Positions 24,115-33,137 are shown, numbered from the stretch's first letter. The stretch: 64,000 nt of DNA from Lactobacillus sp. PV034 (GCF_014522305.1 NZ_CP041982.1:1307001-1371000); one strand, 5' to 3'. Notes: generated by a model from the letters alone, not told the origin. Numbers and translations: made by a program.

Positions 24115-24870
24115 ATGAAAATTATAATTGCGCCAGCTAAAAAGATGGTAATTGATCAAGACAGCTTTCCGATAAGATCAATGCCAGATTTTTTAGATAA
24201 AACTCAAATACTATGGGATTTCTTAAAAAGTCGAGACTATGCTCAGTTAAAAGACATTTGGCGAGCAAATGACAAAATTGTCAAAGAAAATCAATTGCGC
24301 TTACAAAATGAAGATCTTAAAAAGCAGTTAACGCCAGCAATATTTGCTTATTCAGGCTTGCAATATCAATATATTGGAGCGGGTGTTTTAGAACAAGAAG
24401 GGTTAGATTATCTGCAAGAAAATTTACGTGTCGTATCAGGCCTTTACGGGCTTTTGCGCCCTTTTGATGGGATTATACCTTATAGACTAGAGATGCAAAA
24501 TAAGTTAGTTGGATTTCGAGATTATAGTCTTTATCATTTTTGGAATGACAGGCTATATCAGGCAATCTATCAAGAAGACGAAGTAGTCATTAATTTAGCT
24601 TCAAAAGAATATTCTCGACTTTTTACCCCTTATATTAAAGAGAATCAGCAATTTATTACGATTGAATTTTTAGAAGAAAAGCATGGAAAATGGCGACAGT
24701 CAGCAACTCATGCAAAAATGGCACGTGGTGCAATGGTTCGCTTTATGGCACAAAATCAAGTAACAAATATACACGAACTTCAGGCATTTAATGATTTTGG
24801 TTACCATTTTGATGAGGAAAGTAGCACTTCTAATAAATATGTTTTTAAAAAGGAGGTAGAAGTTAATTAA
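24115..24870 (+). CDS. yaaA: Peroxide stress protein YaaA (DUF328 family)
   Basis: The 251-residue cytoplasmic protein begins MKIIIAPAKKM and contains the family landmarks FAYSGLQYQYIGA, VVSGLYGLLRPFDGIIPYRLEM and INLASKEYSRLF. In E. coli YaaA lowers free iron and DNA damage under hydrogen peroxide stress. That would suit an organism that makes peroxide through the flavin reductases at 31.9-33 kb. GGGAGAG precedes the ATG. Its last four bases overlap the 3' end of the convergent exporter gene. Confidence 0.93.
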   Translation: MKIIIAPAKKMVIDQDSFPIRSMPDFLDKTQILWDFLKSRDYAQLKDIWRANDKIVKENQLRLQNEDLKKQLTPAIFAYSGLQYQYIGAGVLEQEGLDYLQENLRVVSGLYGLLRPFDGIIPYRLEMQNKLVGFRDYSLYHFWNDRLYQAIYQEDEVVINLASKEYSRLFTPYIKENQQFITIEFLEEKHGKWRQSATHAKMARGAMVRFMAQNQVTNIHELQAFNDFGYHFDEESSTSNKYVFKKEVEVN

Positions 24871-26051
24871 TTATCTTTTTTATGAGTTAAAGGATAATTC
24901 CCAATGTACCAGAAAATTAGAGCACTAACTTCACAAATTAAAATTATCCAGCTCATGGGAGCATAAGTAGTAGTACCAGCCATCCCAACTAAAGGTGAGA
25001 TAAAGCCACCTAGTAGATTTTGCGTAAGCCCAATAATAGCTGATGCCGTACCTGCTAAGTCACGTTCTTGCTCTAGCGCTAGAGCAGATCCAAGAGGATT
25101 TCCAACTCCTACTATTGAAACTATTAAGAACAATGGCAAGACTACGTAATCTAAGCGATGTGGTAAGAGCAGGGTAATAAGTAAACTTATGGCTGCTAAT
25201 ATTGCAATAATTATTCCACCAAAGAGAACTTTTTCTTGTTTAAATTTTTGGACTAGTTTTGATCCTAGCCAAGTGAAGACAACTTGACCAATTCCGTTAA
25301 CTGCATATAAAAGGCTAAAAGAAAAAGCAGATATCTTGAATAGATCTTGTAGCATAAAACTGGAACCTGCAATGTAAGCATAGAGGGCACCAGTCATTAG
25401 CGTGCTTACTAGAGTAAAAGAAATAAAAATAGGATTTTTAAGGATTTGCTTAAATTGAGAGCCTAACTTATCTCTATGTGAATTAGTTTGTGTAAGAGTT
25501 TCTTTAAAACCCAATACACTAAAGAATAGTAATAAACCGATTATTGCCAGGGTAATAAAGATTAGACGCCAGTCACTAAACAAGAGAAAGAATCCTCCAA
25601 TTGTTGGCGCAATAACGGGGAAAATACTATTAACGGCCATTAAAAGATAAAAGTAGTGGGCAAATTCTTTTCCCTTAAAGATATCAGAACACATTGCTTT
25701 TGAGGTAACAATTCCCACAGAGCCAGCTAGTCCTTGTATTAAACGAAATCCAACAAAAAAGTAAATATTAGGACTAAGGGCTAAAGCTAATGATGAAAGT
25801 GTGAATACTAAAAGACTAATAAGCGTTGGCTTTTTGCGACCAATTCGATCTGTTAAGGGACCAAACATAATTTGTCCAAAGGCTAATCCAAATAAGCAAG
25901 TTGTAATAGATAATTGGGTTAGTGAAGCAGTGGTAGATAAATCTTTTTGTAAGTCGGGTAAGGCGGAAGCATACATGTCTAAGGAAAGTGGGCCAAAGGC
26001 AGAAAGAGTTCCGAGAATAAAAATGATCCAGCTTTTCTTTAGATTGCTCAT
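24867..26051 (-). CDS. Bcr/CflA-family drug-resistance MFS transporter
   Basis: This 394-residue, 12-helix protein starts MSNLKKSWIIFILGTLSAFGPLSLDMY, the Bcr/CflA N-terminal signature with the conserved Asp in helix 1. FGPLTDRIGRKKP is the MFS motif A in loop 2-3, and RLIQGLAGSVGIV is motif B/C. It is a proton-coupled exporter of drugs or dipeptides. AAGGAG lies eight bases before the start. It is a single gene convergent with yaaA. Confidence 0.93.
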   Translation of the reverse strand: MSNLKKSWIIFILGTLSAFGPLSLDMYASALPDLQKDLSTTASLTQLSITTCLFGLAFGQIMFGPLTDRIGRKKPTLISLLVFTLSSLALALSPNIYFFVGFRLIQGLAGSVGIVTSKAMCSDIFKGKEFAHYFYLLMAVNSIFPVIAPTIGGFFLLFSDWRLIFITLAIIGLLLFFSVLGFKETLTQTNSHRDKLGSQFKQILKNPIFISFTLVSTLMTGALYAYIAGSSFMLQDLFKISAFSFSLLYAVNGIGQVVFTWLGSKLVQKFKQEKVLFGGIIIAILAAISLLITLLLPHRLDYVVLPLFLIVSIVGVGNPLGSALALEQERDLAGTASAIIGLTQNLLGGFISPLVGMAGTTTYAPMSWIILICEVSALIFWYIGNYPLTHKKDN

Positions 26052-26177
26052 ATAGTGGCTCCTTATAACTCATTTTTAATATATTCTATAGTGTATTGTA
26101 GCTTAACTTTGTGTTTTTATACTATAACTTATAAAATATACATATACATTACATAATTTAATAGAAGGAGGATACAA

Positions 26178-26777
26178 ATGGAAGTTGTACTCTTGCGGCA
26201 TGGAACCACTGAATTGAATAAAGCAAGAAAAATTCAGGGATCACGTGTAGATCCTAGTTTAAGCGAGGATGGTCGTGCTTATGCTGAAAAAGCAGCTAAA
26301 AATTTTGATGCCTCTAAGTTTGATGCGGTTTACGTTAGTCCACTAAAACGAGCTCAAGAAACAGCAAGAATTTTTGTTGGCCCTGACATTCCTATTAAAA
26401 CTGATAAACGCTTAGAAGAATTAGATTATGGTGATTGGGATGGAAAGTCTTCTCAGGAGTTTAAAAAACTTTATCCAGATGCTTTTGATCATCGTGGTTT
26501 ATTAACAGACAATATGTACAAGTATAATAAAAATGCCGAGACGAGAAAGCAATTTGAAGAGCGACTAGCTGATTTCTTCGATGAATTATATAAAAAAAAT
26601 CCTGATAAAAAGATCTTAGTTGTTTGTCATGGGGTAGTAAGCCGTATGATTGTTGCCCATTATTTAACCAATGGTGATATCAGCTATTTTGACCAAATGG
26701 AAAATTGTGGTTTAGCAAAACTGCATATTAGTAACGATCAGACTAGTTTAGTATTTTGGAATAGAGTATTAGCATAA
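26178..26777 (+). CDS. Histidine phosphatase family protein (phosphoglycerate-mutase-like)
   Basis: The 199-residue protein has the catalytic LLRHGTTELNKARKIQG at its N-terminus, YVSPLKRAQETA, the conserved Glu in LEELDYGDWDG and the second catalytic His in VVCHGVVSRMI. This class removes phosphate from small molecules; the exact substrate is not evident. AGAAGGAGG precedes the start. A strong terminator follows. Confidence 0.93.
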   Translation: MEVVLLRHGTTELNKARKIQGSRVDPSLSEDGRAYAEKAAKNFDASKFDAVYVSPLKRAQETARIFVGPDIPIKTDKRLEELDYGDWDGKSSQEFKKLYPDAFDHRGLLTDNMYKYNKNAETRKQFEERLADFFDELYKKNPDKKILVVCHGVVSRMIVAHYLTNGDISYFDQMENCGLAKLHISNDQTSLVFWNRVLA

Positions 26778-26793
26778 GGAAATATTGATAAAG

Positions 26794-26823
26794 AAAAAAG
26801 AAGTGGGAGACCGCTTCTTTTTT
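26794..26823 (+). terminator. Rho-independent terminator
   Basis: Thirteen-base stem AAAAAAGAAGTGG/CCGCTTCTTTTTT (one G-U), GAGA tetraloop. Confidence 0.92.
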
Positions 26824-26843
26824 GGTATACAATTTATTATAGA

Positions 26844-26872
26844 TTGACAGTAAGTAAAAATGAGTTTAGGAT
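26844..26872 (+). promoter_or_regulatory. hrtRBA promoter
   Basis: TTGACA (26844-26849), 17-base spacer, TAGGAT (26867-26872). The start site falls just before the palindromic operator. Confidence 0.75.
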
Positions 26873-26884
26873 AAGAAAGTGAAA

Positions 26885-26907
26885 AAAAGTGACACAGTGT
26901 CACTTTT
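26885..26907. promoter_or_regulatory. HrtR-type operator palindrome
   Basis: AAAAGTGACAC-A-GTGTCACTTTT is a perfect 23-bp palindrome. Its core TGACACAGTGTCA matches the HrtR operator known from Lactococcus lactis. It covers the transcription start region and ends nine bases before the hrtR start codon, so apo-HrtR bound here would block the whole operon. Confidence 0.85.
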
Positions 26908-26916
26908 AAAAGAAAA

Positions 26917-27444
26917 ATGGTTAAAAGTACATTTCATAATTTGTCAGATGAAAAGAAAAAACGTGTATCTGAGGCGTTGTTGCGGGAATTTAGTGAGTAT
27001 CCATTAGCACAAGCGCAAGTGGCACGAATTGTAAAAGATGCGCAAATTGCACGTGGAGCTTTTTATAAATACTTTGATGATTTAGAAGATGCCTATACCT
27101 ATATTTATGGACAGGCTATGCAAAGTATTCATTTAGGAGTTGGTAAAATGATGCATAAATTTGATGAGCAGGCATTTTACCAAATGACAGTGAGTTTTAT
27201 AGAGGAGACTAGTAATAGTAAGTATTACGAATTAATTAAGTTACATTTATCATGTAATGACCAGCTAATTCACTCTAATCGAATGGAAAAAAGTAGAAAA
27301 ACACTGCCACTAAATGCGCAAATATGGAGTGCAATGATTTTAAGCCATGAAGTTGTGAATCTTGTTTTATTTGATCCGGAAAATAAAGAAAAATACCTAG
27401 AACGATATAAAACAAGTTTGAATTTGTTAAAAAGTGGTGACTAA
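26917..27444 (+). CDS. hrtR: TetR-family heme-sensing repressor HrtR
   Basis: The 175-residue regulator has an N-terminal TetR HTH (AQVARIVKDAQIARGAFYKYF) and begins MVKSTFHNLSDEKKKRV, close to the L. lactis HrtR N-terminus. His72 in SIHLGVG aligns with the heme-ligand His72 of that protein. His144 in LSHEVVNLVLF lies where its second ligand His149 is expected. The operator palindrome immediately upstream and the HrtB/HrtA pair downstream support the call. Heme binding would release it from DNA and induce efflux. The C-terminal domain is otherwise divergent, and the start has only a weak A-rich ribosome site. Confidence 0.82.
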   Translation: MVKSTFHNLSDEKKKRVSEALLREFSEYPLAQAQVARIVKDAQIARGAFYKYFDDLEDAYTYIYGQAMQSIHLGVGKMMHKFDEQAFYQMTVSFIEETSNSKYYELIKLHLSCNDQLIHSNRMEKSRKTLPLNAQIWSAMILSHEVVNLVLFDPENKEKYLERYKTSLNLLKSGD

Positions 27445-27447
27445 TAA

Positions 27448-28503
27448 ATGTTTTTAGCATTGAAAGAGATTAAATATGAGAAGTTTAGGTATGGCTTAAT
27501 TACCTTTATGATATTCTTAATTGCTTATTTAATTTTTATGTTATCTTCACTATCAGTTGGATTAGCCTCTGAAAATACTCAAGCGCTTAAAAGTTGGCAC
27601 GTTCAATCAGTGGTACTTAATTCAAATTCAAATATTAACTTAACGCAGTCTTTGTTAACTAAAGATGATGTAAAAAATATAAAACTAGGCAATGATAGTG
27701 CTTATGTGGGTTTGGTTCCAGTAGTAGTAAAAATGCCGAAGCAAGAAACACAATCTGCACAATTTATCGGGTTAGATAAAAGCCAATATATTTACAAAAA
27801 TTTATCTTTAGAAAGTGGTAGAAGAGCAAAGACTAATCAAGAAGTCGCTGTGGATACAAGTTTTAAAGATGATGGTTATAAATTAGGCGACAAAATTACT
27901 CTGAATGGTGGAAAAGATAAATATAAGATTGTTGGCTTTGTAAATGATGCCAAGATTAATATTGCTCCAATTATTTATGGAAATATAGCTACTTGGAAGA
28001 AGCTGCGCCCTTTGGCACACAATGTAGTAGCTTCAGGAATAATGTCACAAAAGAAACTTAATGAGAAAACCGACAATATTGCTAGCTATGGTGTAAAAAC
28101 TTTTATCAATAAGTTACCAGGATATTCGGCACAAAATATGACTTTTGAATTAATGATAGGATTTTTATTTGTCATTTCTTTAATTGTAATTGCGGTTTTC
28201 CTATATATTTTGACAATTCAAAAGTTACCTAACTATGCAGTATTACGTGCCCAAGGAATCCCAACTCGGACTTTAATCAGCGCAACTATCAGTCAATCGG
28301 TAATTTTGACATTTGCCGGAACTTTAATTGCGTGGATAATAATGTACCTAATGACATTGATAATTCCTCCGGTAGTACCGCTTGATTTTGCTCCTTGGAT
28401 TATGATCTCTGGTTTCGTAGGAATGTTAGTAATGGGCATAATTGGTGGTTTAATTCCAATTCGCTCCATTGTAAAAATTGATCCTGCAAAAGCAATAGGT
28501 TAA
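27448..28503 (+). CDS. hrtB: Heme efflux ABC transporter permease HrtB-like (FtsX/MacB type)
   Basis: The 351-residue protein has one N-terminal transmembrane helix (about 15-37), an extracellular domain of about 190 residues, and three C-terminal helices (about 230-345): the FtsX-like four-helix topology of HrtB. It ends with the typical GGLIPIRSIVKIDPAKAIG motif. It starts three bases after hrtR and precedes the ATPase by 17. The pair is inferred to expel heme from the membrane and protect this heme-auxotrophic type of organism. Confidence 0.82.
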   Translation: MFLALKEIKYEKFRYGLITFMIFLIAYLIFMLSSLSVGLASENTQALKSWHVQSVVLNSNSNINLTQSLLTKDDVKNIKLGNDSAYVGLVPVVVKMPKQETQSAQFIGLDKSQYIYKNLSLESGRRAKTNQEVAVDTSFKDDGYKLGDKITLNGGKDKYKIVGFVNDAKINIAPIIYGNIATWKKLRPLAHNVVASGIMSQKKLNEKTDNIASYGVKTFINKLPGYSAQNMTFELMIGFLFVISLIVIAVFLYILTIQKLPNYAVLRAQGIPTRTLISATISQSVILTFAGTLIAWIIMYLMTLIIPPVVPLDFAPWIMISGFVGMLVMGIIGGLIPIRSIVKIDPAKAIG

Positions 28504-28520
28504 AAGGGAGGTAAAATAAA

Positions 28521-29195
28521 ATGGCGGCAATATCATTAAAGGGTGTAAGTAAGATTTATGGTAAAGGAATTGCTCAAGTTACAGCTTTAAAAGATATTAA
28601 TTTTACTGCTGATAAGGGGGAAGTGGTTCTTATCGTTGGACCTTCTGGAGCAGGAAAAAGCACTTTTTTAACAATTGCCGGAGCGCTACAAAAACCAACA
28701 ACTGGAACTGTAATGATTGATAATAAAGATGTTAGTCATCTTAGTGATAAAGAAGCTAATAACTTACGATTAGAAAAAATTGGCTTTGTGCTTCAAGCTT
28801 ATAATTTAGTGCCTTATCTTACTGTAAAGGAACAGTTTCTCTTAGTTGATAAAGTAAAAAAGCAAAATAATATGTCTCATGAAGCTTTGACGGATTTGAT
28901 CAAGCAGTTGGGAATTGATATGTTGGTAAACAAATATCCTAATGAAATTTCTGGTGGACAAAAGCAAAGAGTGGCAATTGCTCGTGCGCTTTATGCTAAT
29001 CCAGCAATTATTTTAGCGGATGAACCAACTGCTGCACTGGATAGTAAAAAAGTAGAAGAAGTTGGTCAATTGTTCAAAGATTTAGCGCAAAAGCAAAATA
29101 AAGCTTTAATTATTGTTACTCATGATATGCGCTTACACAAATATGCTAATAAGACTTATCAAATGCTTGATGGTCAATTACATGAAGAGAAATAA
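28521..29195 (+). CDS. hrtA: Heme efflux ABC transporter ATPase HrtA-like
   Basis: The 224-residue MacB/LolD-type ATPase shows Walker A GPSGAGKST, Q-loop FVLQAYNLVP, signature ISGGQKQRVAIARAL, Walker B ILADEPTAALD and switch VTHDMR. AGGGAGG precedes the ATG. It is the last gene of the operon controlled by the HrtR operator; a bidirectional terminator overlaps its stop codon. Confidence 0.88.
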   Translation: MAAISLKGVSKIYGKGIAQVTALKDINFTADKGEVVLIVGPSGAGKSTFLTIAGALQKPTTGTVMIDNKDVSHLSDKEANNLRLEKIGFVLQAYNLVPYLTVKEQFLLVDKVKKQNNMSHEALTDLIKQLGIDMLVNKYPNEISGGQKQRVAIARALYANPAIILADEPTAALDSKKVEEVGQLFKDLAQKQNKALIIVTHDMRLHKYANKTYQMLDGQLHEEK

Positions 29196-29229
29196 AAAAT
29201 CACATTTCCGTTTGGAAATGTGATTTTTT
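29194..29229. terminator. Bidirectional terminator
   Basis: Sixteen-base perfect stem (29194-29209 with 29214-29229) with a GTTT loop, between the convergent hrtA and dipeptidase genes. Confidence 0.93.
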
Positions 29230-29231
29230 TG

Positions 29232-30644
29232 TTATAAGTTAGGATCCATTTGAAAACGAAGTGGTGAATCCTCAGTTTGAAGGGTAATAAGCTTAGCAAT
29301 CAAAGCTTGATAATTTTTAATAGCAATGTTTGCTAATTTTTTATTAGCTTCATTTATTAACTGCAATTGCGCATCTTTGTCATTAGTTTGGTGCAACTTA
29401 TTATCATAGTCTACCCGAGTTTTAATGAGAGCTGCATTAGTTTCACTTTGGGTATTTCTTAAATAAGTGGAATATTTACTCCAATTTCGGTCAACTAGCA
29501 CACTTGCCTCTTTAAAGACCCAGTAAGCTGAATTAGAAGTGAATTCTTTTTTGCCATATTTAAACATGGTTGGAACTTCAGTTCCTTGAGGGTAAAAGGG
29601 AATATAAACACTTTGAGCAGCAATTCCCATTGCAAGCCAGTGAATCATTTCATCATTGCGTAGTTGAAGTAAGTGAGATTCTTGCGTAGTAGCAACACTA
29701 ATCGGTCTAAAAGTAGCATTATTCTTATTTTTACTTTTAGTTAAATCATATTCAGTTCCGTTGAAATGATCGCTAAGCACTCGTTGAGCTTCTTCAATGG
29801 CAATTGGATAATCTGGCTTTTGTAAAAATGGTAGTTCAAAACTTTCAGGATTTTGTGCAATTGAAGGGGTTAGTAATTTTTGACCAGACCAGACACGTGG
29901 AGTGTTATATGCTAAGTCTGAATCGTCATGAGTACCAAAAATTTTTCTAAAATTAAATGGCTGATCTTCTGGCCAAAGATGGTTTTGATATACAAATTCT
30001 CTAATTCCTGGAGAAGTAATAAAGTTATCCGGATCATCAAAGTCTATTAATTCAATTGCTAATTGGTTAGCAACTACTGCATAAGAATCATCTGGGATTC
30101 GTTGAGCTACATAGTGGTGCCCTGAGCCAATCTCCATGTACCATGCTTCATCACGATCAGCAAATAAAATACCGTTTGCTTCTGCGGAGCCGTGTTTTTG
30201 AACAATTTTTCCTAAACGTTCTACACCGGCACGAGCCGTTTTTACATAAGGAAGAACTACAGTAACCATTGCTTCTTCTAAAATTCCATCTTTAGTATTA
30301 AAAGGATCTAGAGCTTGAACACGATCGTTAGCATAAGCACTTTCTGTAGCACTCATGGCAACATGGTATTCATTGATGCCATCTTCTTCAAAGACACCAT
30401 ATTTATCTGTCCATTCTGGAGTAGAAGAATATGCGTAAGCAACCTCTGGTAAAGAAATAGAGAATTTATTATCCTTTGAACTAAATTTATTGTTTTTAAT
30501 ACTGCGATGGGCATTGAATGCTAGGTGTTTAGGCCAGGCTGTTTTTGCGTCTTCGTTACGCCCAATAATGACACTTCCATCAATACTAGCATTTTTGCCA
30601 ATTAAAATGGAAGTACAAGAGGAGCGCCCAATTTTATTTATCAT
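29232..30644 (-). CDS. C69-family dipeptidase (PepD-type)
   Basis: The 470-residue Ntn-hydrolase-fold dipeptidase begins MINKIGRSSCTSILIG, where Cys10 is the expected catalytic nucleophile of peptidase family C69, followed by GSVIIGRNEDA. Other conserved parts are EDGINEYHVAMSATESAYAN, GILFADRDEAWYMEIGSGHHYVA and YAVVANQLAIE. It hydrolyses a broad range of dipeptides in the cytoplasm. A nine-residue leader ahead of Cys suggests self-processing or leader removal. It is a single gene divergent from the 80-residue protein. Confidence 0.92.
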   Translation of the reverse strand: MINKIGRSSCTSILIGKNASIDGSVIIGRNEDAKTAWPKHLAFNAHRSIKNNKFSSKDNKFSISLPEVAYAYSSTPEWTDKYGVFEEDGINEYHVAMSATESAYANDRVQALDPFNTKDGILEEAMVTVVLPYVKTARAGVERLGKIVQKHGSAEANGILFADRDEAWYMEIGSGHHYVAQRIPDDSYAVVANQLAIELIDFDDPDNFITSPGIREFVYQNHLWPEDQPFNFRKIFGTHDDSDLAYNTPRVWSGQKLLTPSIAQNPESFELPFLQKPDYPIAIEEAQRVLSDHFNGTEYDLTKSKNKNNATFRPISVATTQESHLLQLRNDEMIHWLAMGIAAQSVYIPFYPQGTEVPTMFKYGKKEFTSNSAYWVFKEASVLVDRNWSKYSTYLRNTQSETNAALIKTRVDYDNKLHQTNDKDAQLQLINEANKKLANIAIKNYQALIAKLITLQTEDSPLRFQMDPNL

Positions 30645-30728
30645 AATTTCACTCTTTCTAAGAATATAATATAATTAATATTGTATTACTGTGAGAATAA
30701 AATAAAAATACAATTGTGAGGTACAAAT

Positions 30729-30971
30729 ATGGCAGAATTTCCTGAAGATAAAGAAGTTATTTTATCTACTGACTACAAAAATCATAGTATTAATATGAAT
30801 TTTTCAGATAATTTAGTGGATGATCGTGAAAAGGGATATATTTTATCAGCTGCCTTTTTTGCATTTGCTGCAAATCAAGGCTTAGATAAACAAGAAGTTA
30901 TTGAAATGGTAAATTCTCATTATGATGAATTTACTGGAGATGATGGTGCTAGCTTGTTTAAACGATTATAA
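30729..30971 (+). CDS. Small acidic conserved hypothetical protein
   Basis: I do not recognise this 80-residue acidic protein. It has a mixed strand-helix pattern: an N-terminal strand pair (VILSTDYKNHSINMNF) and a helix (EKGYILSAAFFAFAANQGL). A second helix (KQEVIEMVNSHYDEF) follows. GTGAGG precedes the start. An inverted repeat ATTGTATT/AATACAAT (30680-30687 and 30707-30714) lies in the promoter region shared with the divergent dipeptidase gene. Confidence 0.72.
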   Translation: MAEFPEDKEVILSTDYKNHSINMNFSDNLVDDREKGYILSAAFFAFAANQGLDKQEVIEMVNSHYDEFTGDDGASLFKRL

Positions 30972-31037
30972 AAAAATTGTAATTTTTAAAGAAGATTGTG
31001 TACTTTTGTTATTTTTTGTTATATTATAATCATATAA

Positions 31038-31079
31038 GAAATAACACGTGTTTGTTAATTTTGAGTATTTTGTTATTTC
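31038..31079. promoter_or_regulatory. Nested inverted repeats upstream of TetR gene
   Basis: GAAATAACA (31038-31046) and TGTTATTTC (31071-31079) are exact complements 24 bases apart. Inside the left arm is the perfect palindrome AACACGTGTT (31043-31052). A TATAAT lies at 31025-31030, so the sites lie just downstream of the start site and are good candidates for the TetR operator. Confidence 0.5.
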
Positions 31080-31122
31080 ATTGCTATAAGTTAAGTTTAT
31101 TTTATGACAGAGGGTATAAAAA

Positions 31123-31746
31123 TTGGCTAGAAGAAAAGAAATTGATAAAGAAAAAATATTAGATGGTGCCTATAAGCTGGCAGTTAAAGACGGAATTGAA
31201 AGTTTAACCGCAAGAAATATTGCCAAGGCGGTTCACTGTTCAACTCAACCTATTTATTTAGAATTTGAAAATATGACTGATTTGCGTAATCAAGTTTTAG
31301 GCAGAATTAGTAATGAATTAAAGACTAACACCTTGCAGCAAAACTTTACTGCTGAACCATTAATTGATTTAGCCTTATCATACATTTACTTTGCTAAAGA
31401 CCATGTTGGCCTTTTCCGTGCAATGTTTGTTGATGGTAAGTTTGGTAGTAAGCTCATTTCAGACACTTTGATGGACTTAGGTACTGAGAAGTTTAAACAA
31501 CAATTTGATGCAAGCGAATTTTCAAATGAAAGAATTCGTCATATTGTAATTACTACTTGGGTTTCAGCAACTGGTATTGCAGCTTTGCAAATTAATCAAA
31601 CTGTTGACTTTAGTCAAGATCAAATGATTAATGTTTTAGAAGCACAAGTTCATGATGCTATGCTTAATGATCGTCTTACTAATACTGAAGAAAGTCCATT
31701 ATTTGCAGCAGACGATGCCGCTTCTTTAGCTGAAAAATTAAGCTAA
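31123..31746 (+). CDS. TetR-family transcriptional regulator
   Basis: The 207-residue regulator starts at TTG with AGAGGG nine bases upstream. The HTH lies at about residues 8-55 (SLTARNIAKAVHCSTQPIYLEF), followed by a helical ligand domain and an acidic C-terminus. The rich inverted-repeat region upstream suggests autoregulation. The next genes, the flavin reductases, are in the same direction but beyond a terminator; whether they are targets is open. Confidence 0.9.
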   Translation: MARRKEIDKEKILDGAYKLAVKDGIESLTARNIAKAVHCSTQPIYLEFENMTDLRNQVLGRISNELKTNTLQQNFTAEPLIDLALSYIYFAKDHVGLFRAMFVDGKFGSKLISDTLMDLGTEKFKQQFDASEFSNERIRHIVITTWVSATGIAALQINQTVDFSQDQMINVLEAQVHDAMLNDRLTNTEESPLFAADDAASLAEKLS

Positions 31747-31769
31747 TTAAGACACTTATTAGATGATGA

Positions 31770-31798
31770 AAAACTACTCCTCTGGGGGTAGTTTTTTA
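31770..31798 (+). terminator. Rho-independent terminator
   Basis: Eleven-base stem AAAACTACTCC/GGGGTAGTTTT with a TCTG loop and T-run. Confidence 0.9.
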
Positions 31799-31873
31799 TT
31801 TATAAAATTAAATTTGGTGTTTTATGGTGTAAACCGTATAATTGATAGTGAATAGAATTGTATTTAAAGAAAG

Positions 31874-32467
31874 GTGAGTAAGATGAAAATACTTGCTATT
31901 GTAGGTAGTAACGCAGATCATTCATATAATAGAGACTTGCTAAAATTTATTAAAAAGCATTTTACTGGTAAATATGATATTGAACTTGCAGAGGTCCGTG
32001 ATCTTCCAATGTTTAAGGAAGGATTTACAGATATACCTGATAGTGTAAAAACATTAAGTGAAAAGGTAGAAGCAGCAGATGCAGTTTTAATTGCAACCCC
32101 TGAACAACAACACTCTGTTCCATCATCACTAAAGAGTGCGCTTGAATGGTTATCTTCAGCTGCACATCCCTTCAAAAATAAGCCTATTTTAATTGTTGGG
32201 ACTTCAGTTTTGCCTCAAGGTTCAGCACGTGGACAAAGTCACTTGAAGTTAGTACTTAATTCTCCTGGATTTGGTGGCATCGTATTTGATGGTGATGAAT
32301 TTATGTTAGGTAGTGCACCAGAACAATTTGATAAAGATGGTAATTTATCAGAGGGCACAGTAAAATTCATGGATCATTTCTTTGATGAATTTGATGCTTG
32401 GTATGCTCAAGTAACTGGTAAGAATACGAAGAGTGTTTTAGCACAAATATTTGATAGAGAGGGTTAA
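31874..32467 (+). CDS. NADH-dependent flavin reductase, first subunit (H2O2-forming type)
   Basis: The 197-residue flavodoxin-fold protein begins [20 protein letters not shown] and has [20 protein letters not shown], the NAD(P)H-dependent FMN reductase signature. It is about 45 percent similar by eye to the next gene, five bases on. This tandem pair matches the two-subunit flavin reductase of L. johnsonii (LJ_0548/LJ_0549). That enzyme is known as a central source of hydrogen peroxide in the acidophilus group: flavin reduced by NADH reacts with oxygen. AAAGGTGAG precedes the start. Confidence 0.88.
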   Translation: MSKMKILAIVGSNADHSYNRDLLKFIKKHFTGKYDIELAEVRDLPMFKEGFTDIPDSVKTLSEKVEAADAVLIATPEQQHSVPSSLKSALEWLSSAAHPFKNKPILIVGTSVLPQGSARGQSHLKLVLNSPGFGGIVFDGDEFMLGSAPEQFDKDGNLSEGTVKFMDHFFDEFDAWYAQVTGKNTKSVLAQIFDREG

Positions 32468-32471
32468 AATA

Positions 32472-33026
32472 ATGAAATTACTTGCTATTGTTGGTACTAA
32501 CGCAGATTTTTCTTATAACCGTCTTGTAGAAGAATTTATAGCAAAGCGTTATAAGGATCAAGCTGATATTGAAGTTTTTGAAATTGCCGATTTACCTCGC
32601 TTCAAAAAAGAAGGCGAACCAGATAAAAAGGTTAAAGAATTTAGAAAAAAGATTCTTAAAGCCGATGGGATTATTATCTCTACTCCAGAATATGACCACA
32701 GTATTCCTTCATCATTGAAGAGTGCATTAGAATGGACCGGTAGCCATGCTTTAGGTGATGGCAATGTAATGAAGGGTAAGCCGGTAATGGTTTTAGGTGC
32801 TTCTTTGGGGATGCAAGGTGCTTCACGTGCTCAAGAAGAATTACGTGAAATCTTACTTTCTCCTGATCAAAGCGCTAATGTTTTACCAGGAAACGAAGTT
32901 TTAATTGGACGCGCACCAAGTAAGTTTGACAAAGAATCTGGTGATTTGTTGGATGAAGCAACTGAAAAGCTTATTGATACAACATTTAAGAATTTTGTCA
33001 CTTTTGTAAATCAAGCAACAAAATAA
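32472..33026 (+). CDS. NADH-dependent flavin reductase, second subunit (H2O2-forming type)
   Basis: The ATG at 32472 with GAGGG 11 bases upstream is the likely start; an in-frame TTG at 32451 would overlap the previous gene. The 184-residue protein starts MKLLAIVGTNADFSYNRL and contains [19 protein letters not shown], the FMN-reductase active-site loop in its classical TPEY form, which the first subunit has as TPEQ. It probably forms a heteromer with the first subunit. A perfect terminator closes the pair. Confidence 0.9.
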   Translation: MKLLAIVGTNADFSYNRLVEEFIAKRYKDQADIEVFEIADLPRFKKEGEPDKKVKEFRKKILKADGIIISTPEYDHSIPSSLKSALEWTGSHALGDGNVMKGKPVMVLGASLGMQGASRAQEELREILLSPDQSANVLPGNEVLIGRAPSKFDKESGDLLDEATEKLIDTTFKNFVTFVNQATK

Positions 33027-33049
33027 TTAAGTAGTTTGGCTATGATACA

Positions 33050-33077
33050 GACCATACCTAGGGTATGGTCTTTTATT
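33050..33077 (+). terminator. Rho-independent terminator
   Basis: Perfect nine-base stem GACCATACC/GGTATGGTC with a TAG loop and T-rich tail. Confidence 0.9.
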
Positions 33078-33137
33078 GTGAATTAAATCCAAAGTAGTTT
33101 AAAATAAAGCCAAGAAGAGTAGATATAGGAGTAAAGT

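Noticed and set aside
25816..26073. 85-residue minus-strand frame overlapping the MFS start
   Set aside because: Out of frame with the Bcr/CflA protein, whose start has AAGGAG; no independent signal.
31103..31129. Eight-codon mini-ORF ATGACAGAGGGT... overlapping the TetR TTG start
   Set aside because: No ribosome site before it; GAGGG within it serves the TetR TTG start instead.
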